A program made the translations under genes and the position numbers. Of a stretch of 64,000 nt of DNA, positions 1 through 11,334 are shown piece after piece. Below the pieces are notes generated by a model. That model worked only from the letters and a program-made list of their open reading frames with translations. It searched no databases and was not told where the DNA came from. Source of the DNA: Artemia franciscana (Eukaryota; Arthropoda; Branchiopoda; Anostraca; Artemiidae); assembly GCF_032884065.1 (NCBI RefSeq), contig NC_088880.1, positions 22,421,696-22,485,695 of the forward strand, read 5' to 3'. The first letter of the stretch is position 1; every line of letters begins with the position of its first letter.

Positions 1-715
1 CATGAAAATTCTCTTCCCCCATGGGAAGATCCTCCCCCGTAACCCTCTCCCCTAACCCCCCACCAGAAGAAATCCTCTCTGAAAATGCGTGTATACTTCC
101 CAATAACCAATACTATATGTAAACAATGGGCAAAGTTTATAACTGGCAGCCCTTCCCTAGGACAGTGGGAGATTAAGTCATCCTCAAAGACACAGTTATT
201 AGATTTGTCGACTATGTTGAATAAAATGGCTATCTCAAAATTTTTGTCCGGTGACTTTGGGACAAAATGAGCGTGGGAGGGGGCCTAGCTGCCCTCCAAT
301 TTTTTTGGTCGGCTAAAAAAGGCACTAGTACTTTTAATTGCCGTTCGAATGAACCCTCTCGCAACATTCTAGGACTACTGGGTCGATACGATCGCCCCTG
401 GGGGTGGGGAGGAGCAAAAAAACAAATAAACACGCATCCGTGATCTTTCTTCTGGCAAAAAATATAAAATCACACATTTTGCAGATAGGAGGTTGAAACC
501 TCTACAGTAGGGTTCTCTGATACGCTTAATCTGATAGTGTAATTTTCATTAAGATTCTATAATTTTCAAGAGGCGTTTTTTTCCTTTTTTCAAAAATAAG
601 GCAAATTTTCTTAGGCTCGTAACTACTGATGCGTAGGACTAAACTTGACGAAACTGATATATTTAAAATCAGCACAAAATCAGATTCTTTTGATGTAAGT
701 AACTAATTAAGTAAG
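1..715 (-). repeat. Dispersed hairpin-ended repeat family, partial copy
   Basis: Reverse-strand copy of the family also seen at 49305-50990, 54425-55215, 60165-61120 and 62585-63335. Shared blocks include the 'cacgcatccgtgatc' segment near 431, the 'ctctgatacgct' segment near 515 and the 'aggctcgtaact' segment near 613. The apparent reading frames here are low-complexity by-products of the repeat and show no protein family. The copy runs off the window edge at base 1. Confidence 0.75.
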
Positions 716-719
716 TAAG

Positions 720-2690
720 GTTATTGCCCGAAAATTCACAGGAATTAAAACGGAGCATAACAATTGAAAAAGAAGTCACACTAAGGAACATCACCAAACG
801 TATTTACACAATATGTACATTAGCAAAACTACTGGTACAGGATGGCTAGCCACGGGTTCGCTCTTCCCTTAGAGTTCTTCAGAAAATCCTTGGTGACACG
901 GTTAACACAGACTGTTGTATTGGATGCACCATAATTACGCAAGATATAAGAGCTACCCGTCCATAGTGGAAGTTTCAAAAGGAATTACACGAATTGAAAA
1001 AATAGAACTTAGTTTTGCACACTGAGCAGACGACAGGTATTTCCAAAAAGGTGCTCTATACAGTACATGTGGAAGGGCAATGGCATTATACAACGACGCA
1101 AGATATTTACGGTAGAACCGAGGTCTGTTACCGATAATTGACCCGTACATAATTCGGATTTTCACTTCTACGTGGCGCACAAGCAGCGTCCCGGTGGAGT
1201 GGAGGCTTCGACTGATTGATAAACCAAGGTAGGTAATACTCTCATATAGTTTCGCAACTGAATCGCTCAAAGGGATTTCTTTCTTCGCAGTGCTCCGCAT
1301 TGAATAAAGACGGCAGATTTTGACACATTCAACGACAAACCAAAGTTTTTGTATTCCCTGTTCAACACATCAAAATTCTTCGATAGTCGATCAGTGGAAC
1401 TGTTCAAATTAAGCAAGTCGTTAGCATACGTCATCAACGAAACATCAGTCCCCTTTGAAACACAAGACACCCGTTGCCTCAGAATTAGACAAAATAGCAG
1501 CAAGGGCGAACAGAGCATCAGCGCAACTGAGCCTTATTTTAAATCTCAACCGGATCCAGTGTAATTGGGGGGCAGTTGGGGGGACTGGAAATCTTAGAAA
1601 ATACTTAAAGCGGTGAGATCAGGATGAAGCTGGATAGGAAGAATAAAAACCTGTCTAAGATTAACGTAAAATCAAACTGGTGGTTTGGCATTTGGCAACA
1701 GTGTCGAACATTTGACAATATAAGCATTTCCAGAAGCTTGCACAAAAACTGGCGACACAGTAATTGGGCGATACGAGGAGAATATGTTAGCTGGCTTCCC
1801 TTTTTCAGGATGGGCGTAAGTTGCCCCGTAGAGAAAACATCGGGTACAAAATCGACTACGAATAGGATCTGGTACAATAGTGTTAATAATTCATATACTA
1901 TTCACAAGGTGACGTGCAAACAAATAGTCAACTCCGCGAGATTTTTTCTTTTTCAGCCTAAAGGAATTTGCAGTTACATCCAAAACAGATACGGAACAGT
2001 CCGGAATTCTTGACTTTGATAGCACAGATTCAAGTTGGTCGGTATATGGTACAGCTACACAGAGATTCGGGGCACTAAATTCACTCGGAAAGTAAGCTCG
2101 CCAGTGATTTGGATCACTAGGCATGAACTTAGGCGTGTTTGGGCAATCTGTCCATAAACGACTTCTCTCTGCATAGTCATTTTTCACATCCGTGCGATGC
2201 TGCTTGACGGCTTTCTAAAATTTACGTTTTGTGTGTACATGGAGAAAATTCAACACGCGGGATTTAGGGCGACCACTTTCCCTCCACACTAAGAACCAGA
2301 ACTTGGCATCATGACATGCTTTCACTAGCTCTTGATTCTTTGAGAACCCTGGGATTTCATTACCTTTACGAATTTTGCTAACGGAAATAACAGCCTTTAC
2401 TGCGGTTAGTGGTGCGTGGGTGATTTGAGCACAGAGCGCATTCATTGGCTTGTAGTAGAGTAAATGCCACACTGATCTTCTGAAGCGTCGTATCAAGCAC
2501 TGTCCAATAAAGCGGGAAGTCGGCATTTGACCAATCTTTTATTTCATGCCACTGTGAAGCACTTTTGGCCTTTTTTTTATTCCTATCGATGTCGCTTCGT
2601 GGGAAAGACATTTTTCTTCGTTTTTCTTCAATGTTCCTCCTCCGGTTGAAGCTACCTATAAAAATGCCCTTCTCACCATATGTCAAAACT
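720..2690 (-). pseudogene. Decayed LINE (non-LTR retrotransposon) reverse transcriptase
   Basis: Read from 2690 down to about 720, three frames together give an ordered LINE polyprotein. First comes a linker with SGRPKSRVL (about 2270), then LKKKKSRGVDYLFARHL (about 1920), FCKLLEML (about 1740), a catalytic-box relative YANDLL (about 1430) where YADD is usual, then GLSLNVSKS and a thumb-like LYNAIALPHVLYRAPF (about 1070). At least four frames are separated by stops or shifts, so no protein is made. The 5' half (endonuclease) is missing. It meets an opposite-strand LINE head-to-head at about 2685. The clade is uncertain; the C-terminal part resembles the copy at 2680-4027. Confidence 0.75.
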
Positions 2691-4027
2691 TGATCACCTG
2701 AGGAACTTAGTCATTGTTACACCTTCGGCTGTCCAGTCCCAAATTCGTCTAATGAAACCTGGTAAAGCCACAGGATACGATGGAGTACAAACTGAGCACC
2801 TCCTATACGCTACCCCACTTCTTATGCAGTATTTGCCACTATTATTTCAGGCTTGTATTTCTCATATTACCTACCTGTGTCTTATTACCTGTGTGTGGCT
2901 TGTATTACCTGTAACTTAAAGGAGGGCAAAAATCCAAAGGTTTGTGAATCGTAAGACCAATTAATATTTGCTCCACAATTGGTATGCTTTTTGTGTTTAT
3001 TTCCAAGAAATAAATACCAAGTGCAACCATGGGGACAGCCAATTTGGATTTCGCGAAGGCTTGGGTGTGCAAAAAAAACACACATAACTTTTTTGGCTAT
3101 TTTAGACCGCTATATGATGCTGAAAAAGAACCTGTATGCGTGTGCAATCGACATTTCAAAGGCATTCGATTCCATTATCCATTCACAAGCTATTTTTTCT
3201 CTACTGAGAAGTGGAATAAACCCTTTTCTCAGCCGTCTCTTATGGAATTGGTATGGTAATGCGTCCATACGGGTGCGGCTAGGTAGCCAGCTGAACAAAT
3301 CTGTCACTGTTCGAAAAGGTTTGAAACAAGGCTCTGGGCTTAGTCCAGCTCATTTCAATAATGCCCTCAGAACCGTTACAAAGAATATTCTTCCATTTCT
3401 TTTTGAACCCTATATTGATGTCAGCCATCCCTGTAACGCAGATGATATCCTTCTATTATCAGATGATCTCCAGGTTCTCCAAAATACAATTCATACAGTT
3501 TGCTCTCGTCTTAATGAGATTGGGCTTCAAGTCGCCCCCTCTAAACTGAGCTTCTCGTCTACGGTTCGTCTCAACAACATTCCGTTACTATCAATGTTGG
3601 TCATAAACTATTTCTGCATCGTCCTCACTGAATTATTTAGGTCTCCCGTTTGGATCAAATGTTAAAAATACTCAAACACAAGTTCTCTCGACGTTGAAAG
3701 AAAAGCTTAGAAAATCGTATGGAAAGCTTGCTCGAGTTAAAGGCTAGTTTCACAAAATAACCCTGGACAGACTTTACAACGCTTTTTTGCACCGCATATC
3801 TTTTTCTTGGTCCTTTTGTGGAGTTTTTTTTTAAATATCTGAGTGGAAGAAATTAGATCTTTTTTCTTCCGTTTTCGCAAATATCTTCTGCAATTGTCGC
3901 TCTGGACTAGCAACCGGTACATTTCGAGTAGATATGGCGTTTTCGATATTTCCTCAAAAATGGACCAGCTTGTGGATAGGTTCCACAAGCTTCAAGAAAA
4001 TATTGTCGACTTTCCACTTAATTGTTA
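2680..4027 (+). pseudogene. Decayed LINE reverse transcriptase, plus strand
   Basis: Starts with LMKPGKATGYDGVQTEHL (about 2750) and continues with a QFGFREGLG block near 3040. Palm motifs follow: IDISKAFDSI (motif A, about 3150), RKGLKQGSGLSP (motif B, about 3320) and NADDILLLS (motif C, about 3440; Asn replaces the usual aromatic residue). After the thumb come KLRKSYGKLARVKG (about 3705) and RLYNAFF (about 3770), and it ends with LQENIVDFPLNC and a TAA at 4025. Frames change at the A-run near 3070 and again around 3660-3840. About 120 bp of unrelated sequence (2890-3010) replaces coding sequence. An AT-rich tail follows. Confidence 0.78.
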
Positions 4028-4207
4028 AGCTTAATTGTAGTGCGAAAGTAGCCGAAATGTTTTTTTTTAGCTTTTTCTTGTTTATTGTTTCCATTTTATT
4101 TTATTTTGCCGTATTTTTATACTCCTCTAAGTGCATTTTATGTATGTAAAGAGAGTTTAAATGTATTATTATTTGTATATATGTAATATATCTCTTTATA
4201 TAAAAAT

Positions 4208-4250
4208 TCCGTTTTTTAGAGTTTCGGTTACTATTGAGTCGGGTCGCTCA
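4208..4250 (-). repeat. Fragment of the dispersed hairpin-ended family
   Basis: About 43 bases ('ttttttagagtttcggtt' then 'gagtcgggtcgctc') match the reverse complement of the family's 5' end at 49330-49375 and 63255-63300. Only this terminal scrap is present. Confidence 0.6.
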
Positions 4251-4408
4251 ATATTACTCATAGTATTAATCACTTTAATGTATTATTCTGGTATACCATA
4301 CAAGGATAAAACCTTCGCTAATGCTGTTGTACCAACATAACCGAACGCTTGCTCATAGTATATAAAACTGAGGACCAAAGGTATTTAACTCAGACACCTC
4401 TCAAATTA

Positions 4409-5125
4409 TTAACCTAAAGTAAAAATTTGGTCGACACATCCTCTACTTTTTCTAAAACCACATTTTTCTTCTCTTACAACTTTGTCTACAGCATCTCTAA
4501 GTACAAAAAGTATCATATTAAGACGTAATTTACTACCTAGAGAGACCAGACTAATGCCTCGATAATTACCACACTTATTCTTATCACCTTTCTTATACAG
4601 TGGTTTAGTTAACATTTTCCTAAAATCGTTAGGTACTTCCCCTTTTTCAAAAATCACATTTAAAATCTTCAGTAGCTTATTCCTAGCCTCAGAGCCGCCA
4701 TATTTAAGAAACTCATTTACCACATTATCAGCACCTGGAGTCTTATTTTTTTTTATTCTTTTAGTATTGTCGCTAATTCTTCCTCACAAAACCAATCTTC
4801 CTTCACATCCAAGGTATCACAAACTTTTTTATTTTCCTCTATATCTTTTCCTGCAACTCTATCTCGGTTTAGCACATTCTCAAAACGTTCAGTTCATCTC
4901 TCTTTAACTCTTTCCTTATCACTAATTGTGGCTCCGTCCCTGTCTTTAACTGGGACGAGTCCAGATTGACTACTACAGAATTTTATGACCCATCCAAATT
5001 TTTATTTGATTTAACTTTCATTTTTCCATTCGTAGCACTGACTTTTTGTGTCACTGTTTTTGCTATTTGTATTTTGACATGAATCTTTACTTTCCTTTAA
5101 ATCCTTTTTCTTCGTAGAAAACATT
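4409..5125 (-). pseudogene. Decayed LINE reverse transcriptase N-terminal fragment (RTE-like)
   Basis: On the minus strand, a short lysine-rich start near 5125 leads to KERVKERWTERFENVL (about 4900), then EDWFCEEELA (about 4790), NKTPGADNVVNEFLKYGG (about 4715), GNYRGISLVSLGSKL (about 4550) and EEKCGFRKSRGCVDQIF (about 4440). This is the fingers part of a LINE reverse transcriptase. It stops before motif A, so the catalytic palm is missing. The reading shifts at the A-run near 4750, and there is an earlier stop near 5010. It lies downstream of the Integrator exon at 5213-5453 on the same strand, probably in the next intron. Confidence 0.72.
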
Positions 5126-5212
5126 TCTCAAAATTAATTTTAAAAAAAAATATTCAGTCTTATTAAGTATCACTTAAAAAAGAAGAGAAAATTAACTGGA
5201 GGCAACGCTGAC

Positions 5213-5453
5213 CTGAATGCGATACTCAGCTAAATGAATCATTTCTGATTTATCAAAGTAAAATATGAAGTCTCTTCCACTGGGGTCTGGGGGTACAAAA
5301 GCATCCACTGAGGGCATTGACGCAGTTTGACATTTAAGAAGCTTCTCCAAAACGGTAAATGATTCGTCTACTTTTTGAGACAATTGTTTTTGCGTTAAAT
5401 CCATCATTTGCGTAAATGCGCCCAAATTAACAACATTGCTGCCGGTTGCAGGG
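5213..5453 (-). CDS. IntS8: Candidate third visible exon of Integrator complex subunit 8
   Basis: A 241-bp open segment on the minus strand. It is preceded by a strong acceptor (a T-run ending in TTTTTTTTAG at 5454-5462) and followed by CAG|GTCAGC at 5211-5213. It encodes about 80 residues including LSQKVDESFTVLEKLLKC and PPDPSGRDFIFYFDKSEM. The first base completes the codon left open by the exon at 13126-13317 (GG|C), so the splice phases agree. The 'DES..VLE..LK' pattern fits the helical repeat region that follows this part of INTS8 in animals, but the match is weak. Membership rests mainly on order, strand and phase. Integrator is the nuclear complex that cleaves snRNA and paused Pol II transcripts. 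No later exon was found in the window. Confidence 0.55.
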
Positions 5454-6600
5454 CTAAAAAAAAACGAAGGTTTTACTAAAAACCGATAGACAATATACCA
5501 GACACTACATGCTCCAAAATAAGAAATGAGACGAGCAACCATACAATGGCAAAACAAATACAAAGTTTACAACCAAGTTCAACATTTGAAATTGTGTCAA
5601 ATAACGTTTTTACGAATCAACATTTTCCCCTTTCACTTGACCTGGAACTTACATATTTACATTCTAGAAAGTAGGTGTCAAGTTACCTAGAAAGAGCGCG
5701 GAGCCCAAACAATTCATATCGAATCAAGCCAACTCTTGTAATATGGAAGTACATTACACAAACCTTTCTTTTACGCAGCAGTCAGTAACTATTCCATGTT
5801 GTTTTACCTTTTCGATTACTATCACATAACTTAACCTCGATTTAAAGCAGTACACAATTTCCTCGTCTATTAAAAACTCAGTATCAATTTCACAGAGGGC
5901 ATCCGTAGATAAAGATGGCATTCATTTCCAAAAAAATCTTTTATACTCTTAATTTGTCAAATTTCTTGCTTGCACCAACAAATAAGACCTCTGCATCCCT
6001 AAGTTCTCCTTTTTTTGAACCAGAATTTTCAGAGTCTCCGGCTGGACAAAAATACTATTTTGCAAATTAAATAAAATAATTTATTATAAAAGAATAACTA
6101 ACTTATTAATTAACTTTAATTAATATTATAAACCAAAGCTTCAATCTACAAAAATCTAGAAGATTTCTTATTTTCAGAAACTCGAAGTCTACAGATATTA
6201 CATCTCTTTCCACAGATGAATAAAAAAAATTCAGTCAAAGCTTAATAATTTTCCTGCTCTAAATACCTTAAAAAATTAAAAACAAACAAATTTGTAGGAC
6301 ATGGCCTAATTAATCTTTCTAACGTTGCAATTGAGCCAAGTTGCAAGACAATCTAACACCCCCCAAATTGTGTATGCGTATGATCATTTAAAATCACTAC
6401 TGAAAGTAAAGTATACTTACACGATCCAATATTATTCATCCAATTTAACATTGCTACTTAAAATAAACCCCATTCTGCCTTAGCATTAATTAAAAAAGCT
6501 TGATAATCAGAGACAAAACTACAGCGTTGTTGTATAGTAAAGGCCACAGCTCCAATGTTTTATTATCTATTTACTTTTTTTCCCAGAGACACTTCATATG
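5454..6600. other. Intronic sequence, nothing recognised
   Basis: AT-rich DNA between the exon and the tandem array. No protein family, RNA gene or repeat copy was recognised. The short frames running into it are open by chance. Confidence 0.5.
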
Positions 6601-6619
6601 AAAGGGGTTGTCACATAAA

Positions 6620-8860
6620 CTTTGGAAGGGGACTCATTCGATTGGAAATCGGAGGTTCTAGTGCCCTTTTTAAGAGTCGAAAGTGATCGGAGGGCAACTA
6701 GCCTCCCACGCCCTTTTTTTCCAAATTCATCCGATAAAAATTTTGAGATAGCCATTTTGTTAGAAATAGTTCAAAGAACATATAAAAAAAATTCCAGTGA
6801 CAACAAAACCCCCCAGGGCCCGGGGGCAGGTGTTGTAAGTTATTCCATGGGGACATATATGGCTCTTATGGAAGAGATGCTCGTATCAGCTTCAGAGAGT
6901 GCTCATTTGATTGGGAATTGAAAGTTATAGTTCGCTTTTAAGAGTCAAAAGAAATCGCAGTTCAACTAGCCCCCCCCCATCCACGCCCTTTTCGTTGAAC
7001 ACATCCAATAAGAACTTTAAGATAGCCATTTTTATTAAAAATAGTTCAAAGATCATATAAAAAAGAACCCGGGAGCAGGCGTTGCAAGTTATGTCCTGGG
7101 GGCATATATGGTTCTTATGGAAAGGATGCTCGTATAGACTTCAGAGAGGGCTCGTTTGATTGAAAATTGAAAGTTCTAGTTCAGTTTTTGAAAGTCAAAA
7201 GAGATTGTAGGGCACATAGCCCATCACACCCCCTTTTCTCCAAATGCATTCGATGAAATTTTAAGATAGCCATTTTGTTAAAAATAGTTCAAAGGTCAGA
7301 TAATAAAAATTCAGGTGTCGACACAACCCCCCAAGGGCCCGGATGCAGGCGTTGTAAGTTATGCCATGGGGCATATATGGTTCTTATGAAAGGGATACTC
7401 GTACAACCTTCAGAGAGGGGTCATTTGATTGGAAATTGAAAGTTCTAGTTCACTTTTTAAGAGTCAAAAGAGATCCTAGGGCAACTAACCCCACCCCACG
7501 CTTTTATCCCCAAACCCATTCGATAAAAATTTTGAAATAGCCATTTTGATAAAAATAGTTCAAAGGTCAGACAAGAAAAACTCCGGTGTCGATACAACCC
7601 CCTAGAGCCCGGTGTTCAGGGCTATGCCCTGGGGGCACATATGGTTCTTATGGAAGGGATGCCCGTATAAACTTCATTAAGGGCTCATTTTACCAGAAAT
7701 TGAAAGTTCTAGTTCACTTTATAAGAGTCAAAAGAGATCCGAGAACAACTAGCCCCCCTAGCCTTTTTACCCCAAATCCATCCGATATAAATGCGTCCAA
7801 TCCAGTTTTTCATATAGCCGTTTAGTTTCAAAATAGAAAAAGATAATATAACAAAAACTCCAGGGGTAAAGCAGCCCCCTCCCCAGAGTCCGGGGGTAAG
7901 TGTTGTACAATGTGCCCTGGGGGCATATAAGGTTTCTATGGAAGAGATGATCGTATAAACTTCGGAGGGGGCTTATTCAATTGTAAACCCCAATTTCTAG
8001 TGCCCTTCTCAAGAGTCAAAAAGTAACCGGAGGGCAACAAGCCCCTCCCCCAAGGCCCATTTTCCCCAAATGCATCCAATCAAAATAGTTTAAAGTTCAA
8101 ATAACAAAAACTTTAGGGTCAACCCATCCCCTCAGAGAGTGGGGAAGTGTTGTAACCTATGGCCCAAGGGCATATAAGGTTATATATAAGGGTTGGTCGT
8201 AAGAACTTCAGAGATAGCTCGTTTGAAAGGAAATTGAAAGTTCTAGTTACCTTTTTAAAAGTCATTAAAAGTGATCAGAGGGTATCTACCCACCCCATAC
8301 CCACACCTTTTCCCCCAAATACATCTGATTAAAAATTTGAGAACAAAAGCCTTTTTCTTCAACATAATCCAAAATTCAAAGTACTATAAATTAAGGATTG
8401 AGAAATCCGCCAGAGCACCCAAGACAAGAATTGTAACTTATTTAAGTTCTTAAGAATCGAAAGTGATCAAAAAGTAACAAGCACCCCCCCCCCCCCTGTT
8501 GCTTTTTTTTCCAAACGCATCTTATTAAAATTTTGAAATAGCCATTTTGTTCAAAATAGTCGGAAATTCAAATTACTACAACTTAGGGGCTGAGAAATCT
8601 TCCCTAGCCCCCGGGGCAACTTATGTAAGTTGCCCATTAGAATATAAGGTTCTGTGGAAGGGGCGGTCAAATTAACTTTGGAGGGGGCTCATTCGATTGG
8701 AAATCGACACTTCTAGCTCTTCTTTAAGAGTCAAAAGTGATCAATGAACAACTGGCCCATGCCCCACTCTCCCAAAGGGCATCCGATCAAAATTTGGACA
8801 CAGCCATTTTGTTTAGAATAGTTCAAAGGCCGAATAGCTATGCTTCCACGCCCCCAGCAT
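6620..8860 (+). repeat. Degenerate tandem array, about 260-bp unit, about nine copies
   Basis: The unit start 'ctcattcgattggaaat' or a variant recurs near 6632, 6901, 7150, 7420, 7683, 7970, 8217, about 8440 and 8687. Every unit has the same order: 'agttctag..c..ttttaagagtcaaaag', a C-rich block, 'atagccattttgtt', 'aaaatagttcaaag' and 'ggcatatatggttcttatgg'. The same unit occurs singly inside the dispersed family at 49740-49940 and 60480-60700, so the array looks like an internal amplification of that family. It lies in the intron between the exons at 5213 and 13126. Short frames inside it are repeat by-products. Confidence 0.85.
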
Positions 8861-8884
8861 CGGGAAATGGCTCTGAGTTACGGA

Positions 8885-9090
8885 ACTTAATTATTGTTAC
8901 TTTGATATTTGGACTTAGTGATTTACGTGGTAACTTCGACTTACGGTGCAATGGCTGCAAGTTGTGCAAGTTGCTTATTATTACTTTGATACTTTGTTTA
9001 CTCTGATACCTTCTTAACTTTGATCCTTTCTTTACTTTGATACTTTGATATTGTTACTTTGATACTAGTTTTGATACTTTGATGAAAATT
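8885..9090 (+). repeat. Short minisatellite built on 'actttgat'
   Basis: About 200 bp in which 'ttactttgata' and 'actttgat' recur with irregular spacing, ending in an A-rich tract at 9096-9125. No coding potential. Confidence 0.7.
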
Positions 9091-9289
9091 TGATGTTAAA
9101 AAAAAAAAAATTAAAAAAAAATATGAATCTTATTTTGAAGAGTTTTTTAAAAACTTGAAACTTTTTTCAATCAAACAAGAGCTAAGAGCTCATATGGAAC
9201 TTGTGACGAGGTCGGAAGAGCCAAGAGATCATATGGTATGAGCTCTAGCAAAATTCTAAGAATCAATAGATTCCTTTAAAAGGAAAATC

Positions 9290-10935
9290 AGAGGCTTACT
9301 GCCGGTCGGGATTTAAAATAAGAGCTCTGAGCCATGAGGTCCTTCTAAATATCAGAATTCATTAAGATCCAATCACCCACTCGTAAGTTAAAATACTTCA
9401 ATTTTTCTAATTTTTCCTCTCCCTTTAGCCCCCCAGATGGTTCAATCGGGGAAAACAACTTTATCAATTCAATTTGTGCAGCTCCCTGACACGCCTACCA
9501 ATTTTCATCGTCCTAGCACGTCCAGAAGCACCAAACTCACCAAAGCACTGAACCCCACCTCGTAACTCCCCTAAAGAGAGCGGATCCTGGTTACGTCAAT
9601 AACGTATCTACGACATTCATAAGCGTTTTCCAAGATTTCTAGTTTCCCCCTCCAACTCCACCCCCCCCCCCCAATCTCAACAGATATGGTCGGGATTTCA
9701 AATAAAAGCTCTAAGGCATGAGTTCCTTCTAAATATCAAATTTCATTAAGACCCGGTCACCCGTTCTTAAGTTAAAAATACCTCAATTTTTCTAATTTTC
9801 CCAAATTAACAACCCCCAGCACCCCCAAAGAGAGCAGGTCCATTCTAATTATGTCAATCTCGTATCTATAACTTGTGCTTATTCTTCCCATCAAGTTTTA
9901 TCCCGATTTTCCACTCTAAGCGTTTTCCAAGATTTTCAGTTTCCAAGATTTCTTTTTCCCCCTCCAACCCCCTATGTCCCCGTATCCGATTCGAATTGAA
10001 AATGGAATCTTCTATATATCAAGTTTCATTAAGATCCGATCACCTATTCGTAAGACGACTCAATTTTTACGTTTTCCAAGAATTCCGGTTTCCGCCTCCA
10101 ACTTCCCCCAATGACACCGGATCTGGTCAGAATTTAAAATTAGAGCTCTAAAGAACAAGATCCTTCTAAACATCAAATTTCATTAAGATCTGGTCACCCG
10201 TTCGTAAGTTACAAATACCTCATTTTTTTCTATTTTTATGAATTACTCCCCCCCCCCCCAACTCCACTAAAGAAAGCGGATCCGGTCAGGTTATGTCAGC
10301 CACGTATCTTGGACTTGTGCTTATTCTTCCCACCAATTTTCATCCTGATTTCTCCGCTTTAAGCGTTTTCCAAGATTTCCAGTCCCCCCTCCATTATAAC
10401 ACTGGATCCGGTCGGAATTTAACATAAGCGATCTGAGTTACGAGGTCCTTCTAAATATAAAATTTCAATAAGATCCAATTACTCCTTCGTAAGTTAAAAA
10501 TATCTCATTTTTTCTAATTTTTTAGAATTAACCCCTCCCAACTCCCCCAAAGAGAGTGGATCCGTTCCGGTTATGTCAATCACTTATCTTGGACTTGTGC
10601 TTATTTTTCCCACCACGTTTCATCCCGATCCCTCCATTCTAAGCGTTTTCCAAGATTTTAGGTTCCCCCCTTAACTCCCCCAATGTCACCAGATCCAGTC
10701 GGGATTTAAAATAAGAGCTCTGAGACACGATATCCTTCCAAACATCAAATTTCATTAAGGTCCGATCATTCCTTCGTAAGTTAAAAATACCTTATTTTTT
10801 CTAATTTTTCAGAGTTAACCGTCCACCCCCACTCCCCCCCCCCAGATGATCGAATCCGGGAAACGACAATTTCTAACTTAATCTGGTCTGGTTCCTCACA
10901 TGCCTGCCAAATTTCATCGTCCTAGCTTACCTGGA
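9290..10935 (+). repeat. Tandem array, about 300-390-bp unit, about five copies
   Basis: The block 'gagctct..g' then 'tccttctaaatatca' then 'tttcattaagatcc' recurs near 9320, 9708, 10143, 10430 and 10722. Each is followed by 'cgtaagttaaaaatacct' and, when complete, by 'gttatgtcaa', 'ggacttgtgcttatt' and 'taagcgttttccaag'. Poly-C runs separate the units. The array ends in a GACA microsatellite (about 10960-11000). It belongs to a different family from the 6.6-8.9 kb array and sits in the same intron. No coding capacity. Confidence 0.85.
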
Positions 10936-11029
10936 AGTGCCTAAACTAGCAAAACCAGGACAGACAGACAGACACACAGACCAACAGACCGACCGACTGA
11001 CAGAATTTGCGATCGCTCTATGTCAGTTG

Positions 11030-11330
11030 TTAGATACCGAGTGCCCTGAAGATATAACAGGTAGTAATATAATTTGAATGAATATATCTCAAAACGAGTA
11101 AAGCTTAAGTTGAATATGCAAATCAAGCTTGAAACGAACACAAATACTTTGCTATTGAGGCATAAATGAAACCCAAAACGAATAGAAATTAAATAAACAG
11201 TCATAGCAAACAAACAAACAGTAGTTACTAATATAAATGATTAAATAAATCTTAAAACGAGTGATATTTAAATTCAATATGCAAATCCAACTTGAAACGA
11301 ACAAAAATCTCTACAAAGATGAGTTAGGGC
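11030..11330 (+). repeat. Dispersed repeat shared with 48590-48960
   Basis: Two imperfect units (about 11080 and 11225) contain 'atatgcaaatc.a.cttga', 'aacgaacaaaaat' and 'taaataaatcttaaaacga'. The same text is duplicated at 48590-48960. It is A-rich and noncoding. Confidence 0.75.
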
Positions 11331-11334
11331 TTTG

